From NCBI RefSeq assembly GCF_023746555.1, contig NZ_CP098755.1, positions 5,295,001-5,359,000 of the forward strand: 64,000 nucleotides of DNA, in the 5' to 3' direction. The DNA is from Brevibacillus ruminantium. Its GTDB lineage: Bacteria > Bacillota > Bacilli > Brevibacillales > Brevibacillaceae. Each line of letters begins with the position of its first letter. Within the stretch, counting starts at the first letter, position 1. Under the pieces are notes generated by a model, which was not told the origin of the DNA, did not search any database, and saw only the letters and a program-made list of their open reading frames with translations. Both the position numbers and the translations under genes were made by a program. This document shows positions 9,490 through 17,173 of the stretch, one piece after another.

Positions 9490-10317
9490 TTACTTGGATT
9501 GATAGACAAATGCCCTGATAATGTGCCGTTGTGCGAAGAAGAAGATGAGCAGGATCGGGAAGACGAGAATCATATTGCCCGCCATGATCACATTCCACTG
9601 TTTTCCGCCCTCCACCGCCTTCAGCATGGAAATCCCGATGGGTAGTGTTCGCACTTCCTGGCTGTTGGTCATGATCAGCGGCCAGAAATAGTCGTTCCAG
9701 TGGTAGATGAAGCTGAACAGACCAAAGGTGACAAGGACCGGCTTCGCCATCGGCACCATAATGGTCCACATGATTTTCCACTCCGAGGCATTGTCCAGCC
9801 GGGCGGCTTCGATCACTTCATCCGGCACCTGCATGAACGACTGCCGCAGCAAAAAGATGCCAAACGCACTCGCACCGTAGGGCAGAATCAAAGCCCACAA
9901 GGTGTTGACCAGCCCCCAATGGCTAAGCTCTACGTAGACCGGCAGAAAAATGACCTGTGCGGGAATCATCAGCGCAATCAGGGTGAGAGCAAACAGCGCC
10001 TCTTTGCCGCGAAAACGGTAGCGGGCAAATGCATAGGCCGCAGGCACCCCGGTGAGCAGCTGCAGAACAAGAATCCCGCCCGCTACGAGAAAGCTGTTCC
10101 ATACGTAGGTGAGAAAGGGCCCTGATCTCCAGGCGGTCTGGAAATTCTGAAATTGCCAGGACTCCGGCAGCCACGTGGGAGGGAATTGGTAAACCTCCGG
10201 CATGGTTTTAAACGCAGTGAGAAACATCCAGAGAAACGGAAACACGAAGACCAGAGCTACAGCGATGAGCAGAATCCCTTCTATTGTTTTCCACGCCGTC
10301 GTACCAGCTTGTCGCAA
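9490..10317 (-). CDS. ugpE: ABC transporter permease, UgpE type
   Basis: This is one of two inner-membrane channel subunits of the CUT1 importer. Six predicted helices are seen, and the cytoplasmic EAA loop that contacts the ATPase is EVIEAARLDNASEWKIMW. The TTG start at 10317 lies after AAAGGAGGGG; no better ATG is near. Length (275 residues) fits the family. It pairs with UgpA immediately upstream and UgpB downstream. Confidence 0.9.
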   Translation of the reverse strand: MRQAGTTAWKTIEGILLIAVALVFVFPFLWMFLTAFKTMPEVYQFPPTWLPESWQFQNFQTAWRSGPFLTYVWNSFLVAGGILVLQLLTGVPAAYAFARYRFRGKEALFALTLIALMIPAQVIFLPVYVELSHWGLVNTLWALILPYGASAFGIFLLRQSFMQVPDEVIEAARLDNASEWKIMWTIMVPMAKPVLVTFGLFSFIYHWNDYFWPLIMTNSQEVRTLPIGISMLKAVEGGKQWNVIMAGNMILVFPILLIFFFAQRHIIRAFVYQSK

Positions 10318-10378
10318 TGTTGTCCCCTCCTTTCGTCTATGGGATGATCCATTTGCTCGTCCATCTATTTACGAGGGA

Positions 10379-11335
10379 TCAGCGATAATGAACGCGTTTT
10401 TCCATCAGTCGAAAATGCAGCATGGTAAGCACGCCGATCATCCCCAAAAGGATCACGGACGCTGCCGAAGCGATGCCGCCGTTGTAAAAATCGATCCCTT
10501 GCTCGTAGATGTAGAACACGAGCATATTGGTGCTGTTGACGGGCCCGCCCTGTGTCATGATGTAAATCGTGTCAAAGACCTGAAAGGACGAAATCGTATT
10601 GATCACCAGCAAAAAGAAGATCGTCGGCGAAAGCATCGGGATCGTAATCCGGGTCAGTGTTCGCCACCAGGGGAAGCGGTCCAGCGAAGCCGCTTCGTAG
10701 ATATCTTTAGGTATGCTTTGCAGCCCGGCAATAAACACGATCGTATTGTACCCGACTACCTTCCAGACGCTGACCAGGATGAGCGAGAGCAGCGCGCTGT
10801 TGGTATCTGCCAGCCAGCTATAGGCAGGCAGTCCGAAGAACTCCAGGATGGCATTGAGCAGGCCGTACTGCGGGTCCATCAGCCACATCCAGAGCATCGC
10901 GACGGACACCAGCGAGATAATATGCGGGCTGAACACCGCTGCCTGGATAAATCCAAAGATTTTCGCCTGGCGATTGAGCCAGAGAGCGAGGAAAAAGGCG
11001 ATGCCGATTCCCAGCAGTACGGTGCTGAACGTATACATGATCGTGTTTCCCAGCACTTGGCGAAAATCGCTGTCCCGGAGAACCTCCCCGAAGTTCGCCA
11101 GCCCCACCCACTCGATTTCCTCCAGATTTAGCAGGGACCAATCAAAAAAGGACAAGTAGATGACATAGGCAATCGGAAAGAAGAAAAAGGCACCGAAAAA
11201 CGCGAGCGCGGGTGTAATGTACAGATAAGGGCGAAGGGTGTGCAGCAAATCTGACATCCCTGCCTTGGCTCCTGCCCCGGCAATCGCCCCCGGTTCGGGG
11301 GCCGCAATCTCGCGCATGGCCACCGCTTTTCGCAT
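10379..11335 (-). CDS. ugpA: ABC transporter permease, UgpA type
   Basis: This is the second channel subunit. About 25 hydrophilic Ala/Pro/Gly-rich residues precede the six membrane helices, and the EAA loop reads DIYEAASLDRFPWWRTL. The ATG at 11335 overlaps the ugpC stop codon (TGATG arrangement), showing translational coupling; the longer frame uses a TTG one codon earlier. The site GGAGGGGTGG lies inside the end of ugpC. Confidence 0.9.
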   Translation of the reverse strand: MRKAVAMREIAAPEPGAIAGAGAKAGMSDLLHTLRPYLYITPALAFFGAFFFFPIAYVIYLSFFDWSLLNLEEIEWVGLANFGEVLRDSDFRQVLGNTIMYTFSTVLLGIGIAFFLALWLNRQAKIFGFIQAAVFSPHIISLVSVAMLWMWLMDPQYGLLNAILEFFGLPAYSWLADTNSALLSLILVSVWKVVGYNTIVFIAGLQSIPKDIYEAASLDRFPWWRTLTRITIPMLSPTIFFLLVINTISSFQVFDTIYIMTQGGPVNSTNMLVFYIYEQGIDFYNGGIASAASVILLGMIGVLTMLHFRLMEKRVHYR

Positions 11336-12411
11336 CAAACCACCCCTCCAGCCAGCACAGGCTGCACAGGCCGCCGCTCTTCCGTTTTTACACGCCTGAT
11401 CCGCTGTCCGGTGAGGCGATCAAATACATAGATGCTGCTCTGCGCCACTGTGACATGCACAGTCACACCTGTATTCATCAACGATTCCGTATCTGTTTTC
11501 ACCACGATTTGCCCTTTGTCGGTCTCGATATGGTAGAGGGCATCCGAACCAAGAATCTCGCGGGATACGATCCTTCCCTGCAAGCTCATCCCTTCTGCAG
11601 CTGAAACCGGGGAGACTCCCGTGTGCTGAATCGTCGCTTTTTCCGGGCGAAAACCCCACAGCTCACCCTCACTGTCATTCGCCGGCACAATATTCATCGC
11701 GGGTGAACCGATAAACTGAGCGACGAACAGGTTTTCCGGCTCCTGATATAATTCCATCGGGGCTGCTACCTGCATGATCCGTCCTTCGTTCATGACCACA
11801 ATCTGGTCGCCCATCGTCATCGCTTCCACCTGATCATGCGTGACGTAGATAAAGGTGCTTCCCAGCTGTTTGTGCAGGCTGGTCAGCTCCACCCGCATCT
11901 GGTTGCGCAGCTTGGCATCCAGATTGGAGAGCGGTTCATCCATGAGAAAAACCTCCGGCTTCTTCACCATGGCCCGCGCCAGTGCTACGCGCTGCCTCTG
12001 TCCGCCGGAAAGCTGCGAAGGCTTCCGCTTCAGATAGTCGGACAAACCCACCACCCCGGCGATCTCCGCGACCAGCACCTGGCAATCCTTTTTGGAGTAA
12101 CCGCGGTTTCGAAGACCGTACGCAATGTTGTCGTAGACGCTCATGGTGGGATACAGGGCGTAGTTTTGAAAAACCATAGCCACATCCCTTTTTCCGGGCG
12201 GCACGTGATTGACAGACTGCTCTCCGATCAAAATCTCTCCGCCTGTCGCCTCTTCCAGCCCGGCAATCATCCGCAGGGTCGTCGACTTCCCGCATCCGGA
12301 CGGCCCCACCAGTACGGTAAAGGAACCATCCGGGATGACCAGGTCAAGACCTTTGACCACGCTTTGGTTCTGAAACGCTTTGCTTACTTGCTTCAATACC
12401 ACCTGTGCCAT
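11335..12411 (-). CDS. ugpC: ABC transporter ATPase, UgpC/MsmK type
   Basis: This is the ATP-hydrolysing subunit that powers the importer. It shows Walker A GPSGCGKST, the signature LSGGQRQRVALARA and Walker B VFLMDEP, then a C-terminal OB-like regulatory domain (residues about 240-340) typical of the MalK/UgpC/MsmK group. ATPases of this group are often shared among several sugar importers. The start follows GGGAGGGG, which overlaps the end of the phosphatase gene. Confidence 0.92.
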   Translation of the reverse strand: MAQVVLKQVSKAFQNQSVVKGLDLVIPDGSFTVLVGPSGCGKSTTLRMIAGLEEATGGEILIGEQSVNHVPPGKRDVAMVFQNYALYPTMSVYDNIAYGLRNRGYSKKDCQVLVAEIAGVVGLSDYLKRKPSQLSGGQRQRVALARAMVKKPEVFLMDEPLSNLDAKLRNQMRVELTSLHKQLGSTFIYVTHDQVEAMTMGDQIVVMNEGRIMQVAAPMELYQEPENLFVAQFIGSPAMNIVPANDSEGELWGFRPEKATIQHTGVSPVSAAEGMSLQGRIVSREILGSDALYHIETDKGQIVVKTDTESLMNTGVTVHVTVAQSSIYVFDRLTGQRIRRVKTEERRPVQPVLAGGVV

Positions 12412-12414
12412 CTG

Positions 12415-13071
12415 TCATTCCCCTCCCTGCGCCTTGACGGCCAACATCTCATCCGCAAAGCTGCGGATATCGGCAAACCGGTAATCCGGCGCAATGTAAT
12501 TCCACTCCTGGGGACCGTACCACTCCAGTACAACGGATCGGACTCCCGCACCCACCGCAGCGAGGACGTCATACCGGCTGTCTCCCACCATCAGTGCCTC
12601 TTCCGGCTCCATCCCCATCAGGGTTAGCGCCTTCTCAATCGGTTCTCCCGATGGTTTGCCGCGCGATACGTCATCCACTGCGACAACAACCTCAAACAGC
12701 CCGGCAATTTCCGCCAGCTCCAGGCCGGCGACCGCGAATTCCCGCTGTTTGTTTGTCACGACGCCGAGTCGGAAACCGGCATCCCGCAAACGCCCCAGCT
12801 CCTCGCTCACACGCGGAAACAGGCGGACATGATCGTTGTGATGGGCGCGTACATAGGAAAGATAGGTGTCCATCACTGCTTTGCGGTCATACTCCTCACC
12901 GGCTGCCGCTGCCAGGAAATCATCAAAGGACTCCCCAAAACGCCACACCAGATCATGCCGGCTAAATCGTCCCGGGGCAAATCGTTCGGCAGTATGCGCC
13001 ACCGCGTCAATCACCGCTTCTCTGCTGTCCAGCAAGGTTCCGTCCAGGTCAAACAACAGGCATGGATACAT
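12415..13071 (-). CDS. HAD-family phosphatase (PpaX/Gph-like)
   Basis: This is a haloacid-dehalogenase hydrolase of subfamily IA. Motif I is DLDGTLLDS near the N-terminus, motif II VTNK, motif III lysine in RGKPSGEP, and motif IV VGDSRYD; a helical cap lies between motifs I and II. Relatives include PpaX, phosphoglycolate phosphatase and glycerol-phosphate phosphatases. Its place between glpP and ugpC suggests a phosphorylated three-carbon substrate, which is inference only. ATG 13071 follows GGAAGGAG; the gene overlaps the end of glpP by 23 bp. Confidence 0.85.
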   Translation of the reverse strand: MYPCLLFDLDGTLLDSREAVIDAVAHTAERFAPGRFSRHDLVWRFGESFDDFLAAAAGEEYDRKAVMDTYLSYVRAHHNDHVRLFPRVSEELGRLRDAGFRLGVVTNKQREFAVAGLELAEIAGLFEVVVAVDDVSRGKPSGEPIEKALTLMGMEPEEALMVGDSRYDVLAAVGAGVRSVVLEWYGPQEWNYIAPDYRFADIRSFADEMLAVKAQGGE

Positions 13072-13651
13072 CAGCAAGACACTCCTTCCATAATGAATAG
13101 CTGCCCACAGAGACGGCTGCGGCTCCGTAGTGCAAGGCAAGCTCCATCTGTTCCCGCTTGCGGATCAGACCGCCGGCGATGATCGGGGTTTGTCCCAGCT
13201 CCTGCGCGTACTCCGCGATGAATTCCGGCAGCAGCGCGGGCATCAGCTCCACCGCATCCGGCTGTGTTTCCTTGACAGACTGCAGGCCGGAACGGAGCGC
13301 GTCGCTGTCCACCAGGAAAAGGCGTTGAATCGTCAGAAGCCCCTCTTTTTTCGCCAGCTTGACCAGTGTATTGCGCGTGGTGACGATCCCGTCCGGTTTG
13401 ACATAGTGGGCGACGAAAGCCACCCCTTCCCGGTCATAGCTAATCCCGCCAATACGCTCCAGATGAAGAAAAACAGGAACATCGCGACTCTTGAACAGGT
13501 CCACGTAGCGCTTGATCACCCCGATGTTTCCCGTAGAGAGAACCACCGCACTCACCTCTGCTTCCGCGGCTCGTTCCAGATACTTGGCCTCTTTGACCGA
13601 GGCAATCATTTTCTGCCTGCCCAACCGCTGGTAAAACTCTGTTTGTTTCAC
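13049..13651 (-). CDS. glpP: Glycerol-3-phosphate-responsive antiterminator GlpP
   Basis: GlpP is an RNA-binding protein that, with glycerol-3-phosphate bound, lets RNA polymerase read past leader terminators of glp genes in Bacillus. The 200-residue product shows the family pattern throughout (STGNIGVIKRYVDLFKSRDVPVFLHLERIGG, VTTRNTLVKLAKKEG, and IIAGGLIRKREQ with the phosphate-binding GGLI loop of a TIM-barrel fold). The GTG at 13651 follows AAGGAGG; the longer frame from 13762 runs through the leader and is not expected to be translated. It is the first gene of the ugp operon, and a terminator hairpin sits just upstream. Confidence 0.92.
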   Translation of the reverse strand: MKQTEFYQRLGRQKMIASVKEAKYLERAAEAEVSAVVLSTGNIGVIKRYVDLFKSRDVPVFLHLERIGGISYDREGVAFVAHYVKPDGIVTTRNTLVKLAKKEGLLTIQRLFLVDSDALRSGLQSVKETQPDAVELMPALLPEFIAEYAQELGQTPIIAGGLIRKREQMELALHYGAAAVSVGSYSLWKECLADVSMPVV

Positions 13652-13671
13652 ACCGGCTCGCCTCCTTATCC

Positions 13672-13748
13672 ACAACAAAAAAACCCGCGACAAAACAAAT
13701 GCCAAAGACTTCAAGATGAAAGTGCTTGGAAATGAATGTCGGGGGTTT
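13672..13748 (-). promoter_or_regulatory. Leader terminator upstream of glpP (putative GlpP target)
   Basis: On the minus strand a CCCCGACA-type arm (13738-13748) pairs, with one mismatch, with TGTCGCGGG (13682-13692), and seven T follow. A smaller hairpin lies in the loop. A terminator between promoter and first gene is the layout of Bacillus GlpP-controlled leaders, so the operon is probably induced by glycerol-3-phosphate through its own first product. No good -10/-35 pair was recognised upstream. Confidence 0.6.
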
Positions 13749-13866
13749 CTCCAGGGCTCCAACCGATCGATTTATTCACTTGTTAGTTAGAATGGTACTG
13801 TTTATGGGTTAAGGCTGTGTGAAAGGAGTGTTAACGTTTTTCAAGAATTTTGTAAAAGCATAACTG

Positions 13867-13981
13867 CCAAGATGAAATATCGTGCTACGTGGCCATTGGG
13901 GGAAGAATCATGTTTCCCTGCTTGGCTCCGTACATATTGCCTCTTCCCTGATTTCAAATGAGGAAAAGCAAGATCATTTCT
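13867..13981. repeat. Interspersed repeat, copy A (internally deleted)
   Basis: This 115-bp sequence is nearly identical to the two ends of copy B (14821-15106) but lacks its middle. It starts with CCAAGATGAAATATCGTGCT, includes GAAGAATCATGTTTCCCTGC, and then jumps after CCGTAC straight to the distal part ending AGCAAGATCATTTCT. The break falls at a short similarity (CGTAC/CGCAC), consistent with deletion of the 196-bp core plus flank. Confidence 0.8.
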
Positions 13982-14151
13982 TATTGATGAGGCGGCTCAC
14001 TGCAGGATGCTTGAATCAGTTCGTATACTCGTTTGACAAGATCACATCGTGAGACTATTATTGCTGTACCGAATCATACATATTTTCCCATTACGTTCTT
14101 ATGGTTAATCATGCTCATTCGTTTCTGACTACTACAAAGGAGGATTGTGCG

Positions 14152-14787
14152 ATGAAGCGATTTGTTAGTGGATTTATTATTGGAGCCATCTTGTTTGGGT
14201 CGATGCAAGTGAGTGGTGCGATTGGAAAAGTTATTGAAGTCTCGTACAGCATTAATGACGTGAAAGTTAATCAGGTTTCCGTACACTCTGCACAAAAGCC
14301 GTTTCTTTACAATGGCACTGCATATGTTCCCCTGCGATTTGTCAGTGAGTATTTGGGATACAGCGTGAAGTGGGATGAAGAGAGTAATGTGATTCACATT
14401 GACCAAAAAGTAACCGAAGCTCATACTACTGCTGATAAAATTGTTGAAACATTAAAAGCGAATAAGATTTCACTTCTTCCACCAAAATCAAAAGATTCGT
14501 ATTTTCTCTTAAATCAAACGACACCTGTGAGCTATCGAAATGGTACGTACCAGCACATCCACATTTATCAATTCCCTACGATCAAGGATCGTGAAAAGGC
14601 GCTCCAGGATTTCCAGCAGATACGGGACAGAGCTGATATGATTTTGCCCTATGTTTTTGCCATTGAGAATGTGCTTGTTTTTTATGTGCCACACACTTCC
14701 GACCAGCCTTTGCAAGACAAGCTGGAAGAGGCATTCAATACATTGCGCAAAGAGAATCTTTCCGTCGTCCGGATCAATCCCTGGTAG
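14152..14787 (+). CDS. Stalk-domain (copper amine oxidase N-terminal-like) secreted protein
   Basis: This is a 211-residue exported or surface-attached protein. An N-terminal hydrophobic segment (SGFIIGAILFGSM) acts as signal or anchor. It is followed by one Cu_amine_oxidN1-type stalk domain, recognised by NGTAYVPLRFVSEYLGYSVKWDE near residues 60-85. The C-terminal 110 residues are not recognised. Such domains are common on surface proteins of Paenibacillaceae-like bacteria and do not imply amine oxidase activity. ATG 14152 follows AAAGGAGG. The gene is lower in GC than its neighbours and is flanked by repeat copies A and B. Confidence 0.8.
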   Translation: MKRFVSGFIIGAILFGSMQVSGAIGKVIEVSYSINDVKVNQVSVHSAQKPFLYNGTAYVPLRFVSEYLGYSVKWDEESNVIHIDQKVTEAHTTADKIVETLKANKISLLPPKSKDSYFLLNQTTPVSYRNGTYQHIHIYQFPTIKDREKALQDFQQIRDRADMILPYVFAIENVLVFYVPHTSDQPLQDKLEEAFNTLRKENLSVVRINPW

Positions 14788-14820
14788 TTTTTTACGTGAG
14801 GGTCGGATTATCTGGGTTCG

Positions 14821-15106
14821 CCAAGATGAAATATCGTGCTACGGGGCCATTGTGGGAAGAATCATGTTTCCCTGCTTGGCTCCGTACTCCGCCCTGCATG
14901 GGGATTCACTGTCCGCTCCACAGCGGCTGGCCGGGGTCCGCAAAAGCCGTTTCGCTCCGTGGTCATCCCAAGGTTGCGGCCCTGTTTCCCGCCATCCACT
15001 GCTCCGCTGAGCTGGGCTACGCAGTCGCACCGCAGGGAAACATGATTCTTCTCCGCACATACTGCCTCTTCCCTGATTTCAAATGAGGAAAAGCAAGATC
15101 ATTTCT
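14821..15106. repeat. Interspersed repeat, copy B (full length)
   Basis: This 286-bp unit has a core (14856-15051, 196 bp) bounded by a perfect 20-bp inverted repeat, GAAGAATCATGTTTCCCTGC and its complement. Outside the core are 35 and 55 bp shared with copy A. Internal blocks (ACTGTCCGCTCC, GGTCATCCCAAGGTTGCG, CAGTCGCA) recur in copy C in the same order. No transposase is encoded. Confidence 0.85.
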
Positions 15107-15221
15107 CAAAAAATCAAGCGACATACCTTTCATACATTTGGGAAATATTGCGTCCATCGTTAAGTCCCGTCATTTGTATGAACTGATTTCTCTTCTATCA
15201 TTTTAAAATTGCGAAAGAGAA

Positions 15222-15320
15222 ATGCTTATCTGGTTGCCTACTTCTTTGTTCATTTTTACGATTAATCCGGCCGCCTTTGCAGAAGCAAACGCACCGCAGC
15301 TTTCACTCACAGTTTTTTAA
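15222..15320 (+). pseudogene. Possible truncated secreted-protein gene (signal peptide only)
   Basis: This is a 32-codon frame reading as a signal peptide with a plausible cleavage site: a hydrophobic run, then PAAFAEANAPQ, ending TAA sixteen bases before repeat copy C. A weak AAAGAG precedes the ATG. It may be the 5' end of a gene cut by the repeat, or a chance frame. Nothing clear continues beyond the repeat. Confidence 0.3.
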
Positions 15321-15335
15321 TAAGAAACGGTATCG

Positions 15336-15534
15336 AGAAGAAGCATGTTTCCCTGCGATGCGACTGTGGAGCCCTGCCCCAGCGGAGGGGGGTTCGCGGG
15401 ATTAAGGAGCGCAACCTTGGGATGACCTCGAAGCTGTACTGCTTTTGCGATCCCCGCGAATCTCCCCGGAGCGGACAGTGTATGCCCCCTTGCGGGTGGA
15501 ATACGGAGCTTAGCAGGGAAACATGCTTCTTCTC
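15336..15534. repeat. Interspersed repeat, copy C (inverted relative to B)
   Basis: The ends are a perfect 22-bp inverted repeat (GAGAAGAAGCATGTTTCCCTGC and its complement). The core is about 195 bp, the same size as copy B. When reverse-complemented it aligns with copy B block by block while differing at many positions. The outer arms seen in copies A and B are absent. Confidence 0.85.
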
Positions 15535-15624
15535 ACTGCAGCCCCGTTCCCACGAGTTTGAAAATGTAATGCCGAGTACCGATACGAGTTTGTGTAACCT
15601 GCAAAGTGATAAGCTTTTATCAAT

Positions 15625-15675
15625 AAAAAAGAAGCAGATCGCCTTTGAAGCCTGACGGCTTCGCAATCTGCTTCA
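15625..15675 (-). terminator. Terminator of the nup-udp unit
   Basis: On the minus strand a 12-bp arm, GAAGCAGATTGC, pairs with GCGATCTGCTTC (one wobble) around an inner hairpin, GAAGCC/GGCTTC, followed by six T. Confidence 0.9.
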
Positions 15676-15710
15676 TGCCTATTCAACCTTATCTATATGA
15701 GAAGCCAGCT

Positions 15711-16433
15711 TTACTTCACAGCCACAACTGCATCCAGCGCAATCCGCGCCTCTGCCTCGATCGCCTTTTGTGTAGATTCCGTATGCGGATCATACGTCTC
15801 CAGCAGGTCGGCATCAGCGTAACCATCGATGGCCAGGATGGAACCCGCCCGCATGCCGCGCAGAGCAGAGATGACAAACAGCGCGGAATTCTCCATCTCG
15901 ACGGCCAACACACCCGCCTTTTGGTAGAGCTTATGCGGAAATTCTACCACGCCGCTGTAGAATACATCCAGCGTCAGCGTGATTCCTTCTGCTACAGTAA
16001 GGCCCGTATTGTGGTTCTCAGCCGCTGCGGCCAAAGCGTCGACGACATGGCGATTCGCCAATGCCGGGAATCCAGGAGGAACCAACTGGCTGGTCAATCC
16101 ATCCTGACGCACTGCGGCAGAGCTGATGACTAGACTGCCGGGCTCGATCTCCTTTTGATAGGAGCCAGCGGTACCCACGCGAATAATGGTTTTTACCCCG
16201 CCTTTGGCCAGCTCTTCAAAGCAGACGGCCGCTCCCGGCGAGCCGACGCCGTGACTGACCACCGCCACCTCGGTACCGTTCCACTTCCCTTTGTAGCTGT
16301 GGTACTCGCGGTTTTCCGCGACCAGAGCATGCTCCTCCAGGAGAGAAGCGATGCGGACTGCACGCTTCGGATCACCGCAAACGATGACGCGCTCGGGCAA
16401 TTCTTTGGGGTCAATTTTCAGGTTAGGCAGCAT
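15711..16433 (-). CDS. Nucleoside phosphorylase, uridine-phosphorylase-like
   Basis: The enzyme would split a nucleoside with phosphate into base and ribose-1-phosphate. Motifs of the NP-I (PNP/UDP) family are present: CGDPKRA (phosphate site), HGVGSPGAAVCFEEL, RVGTAGSYQ, the ribose-binding VEMENSALF, and the catalytic-region aspartate in AIDGY. It most resembles uridine phosphorylase, but pyrimidine versus purine specificity, or action on methylthioadenosine, cannot be decided by eye. ATG 16433 follows AAAAGGAG and sits beside the stop of the upstream molybdoenzyme, so the genes are coupled. It lies at the end of the nucleoside-uptake operon. Confidence 0.88.
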   Translation of the reverse strand: MLPNLKIDPKELPERVIVCGDPKRAVRIASLLEEHALVAENREYHSYKGKWNGTEVAVVSHGVGSPGAAVCFEELAKGGVKTIIRVGTAGSYQKEIEPGSLVISSAAVRQDGLTSQLVPPGFPALANRHVVDALAAAAENHNTGLTVAEGITLTLDVFYSGVVEFPHKLYQKAGVLAVEMENSALFVISALRGMRAGSILAIDGYADADLLETYDPHTESTQKAIEAEARIALDAVVAVK

Positions 16434-16434
16434 C

Positions 16435-17097
16435 TCAATCAAACTCCTTTTTCTCCCATTCATCTTCCGGGATCGGCAGTGCCTCACCGGAGAACCGCTC
16501 CTCAAGGAAGGGGTCGCCGTTTAGGTGAAAGCCGTTTTGCTCCCAAAAGCCGGGCTTGTTTTCCGTCATAAACTCAATGCCTCGCAGCCATTTTACACTT
16601 TTCCAGAAATACAGATGAGGGACGATCAGCCGCAGCGGCCATCCGTGCTTTTCTGTCAATGGCTCGCCCTCAAAGGAATGCGCCAGCAGGATATCATCCC
16701 GATCCAGATCGGAGAGTGCCAGATTGGCCGTATACCCGTGATCTCCGTGCAGCATCACGTAGGAGCCGCGAGGTTTTACGCCAATCGCTGCGAGGAAATC
16801 GCGAAAACGGATGCCCTCAAAGCGGTTGCCAAAACGGGACCAGCGCGTGACACAATGAATGTCGCAGGTAAGCATACTTTGCGGCATAGCGAGAAGCTCC
16901 TCATAGCGCAGGGTGACTTCCCGGTCAACCTCGCCAAACACCCGCAGCGTCCACGTCTCCAGATCGTAGTTCGGTACCTCACCCTCGTGCAAAATCGGAA
17001 AGCGCTCGGTCAGCACCTGTCCTGGCGGCAGTCTTTCGGCCAGGGCGGGATCGACGGTCGGCACCTTCATGCGTTTGATTCGCTCTGCTTTGTTCAT
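16435..17097 (-). CDS. Molybdopterin-dependent oxidoreductase, sulfite-oxidase fold (YuiH-like)
   Basis: This is a 220-residue cytosolic protein with the sulfite oxidase catalytic domain only. The Mo-ligand cysteine is in DIHCVTRWS, followed by the pterin-contact pattern LHGDHGYTANL and GWPLRLIVPHLYFWKSVKW. There is no signal peptide and no dimerisation domain. It resembles Bacillus YuiH, whose substrate is unknown. It lies between nupQ and the phosphorylase in the same orientation with short gaps, so it is probably co-transcribed; why a molybdoenzyme travels with nucleoside uptake is unclear. The start follows AAGGGAG. Confidence 0.85.
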   Translation of the reverse strand: MNKAERIKRMKVPTVDPALAERLPPGQVLTERFPILHEGEVPNYDLETWTLRVFGEVDREVTLRYEELLAMPQSMLTCDIHCVTRWSRFGNRFEGIRFRDFLAAIGVKPRGSYVMLHGDHGYTANLALSDLDRDDILLAHSFEGEPLTEKHGWPLRLIVPHLYFWKSVKWLRGIEFMTENKPGFWEQNGFHLNGDPFLEERFSGEALPIPEDEWEKKEFD

Positions 17098-17173
17098 CTG
17101 AGTAACTCCCTTCTGCTGTCAAATCTGTCGATTCCTCCGCAGTGTTTTCTCGTTCAGCACGAACTTGGCAACG

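Noticed and set aside
13717-13732. A sequence resembling a catabolite-responsive element in the glpP leader
   Set aside because: Several mismatches to consensus, and it lies inside the terminator loop.
13867-15534. Clustered repeats considered as a CRISPR array
   Set aside because: Only three copies, 115-286 bp long, irregularly spaced and in both orientations; no cas genes.
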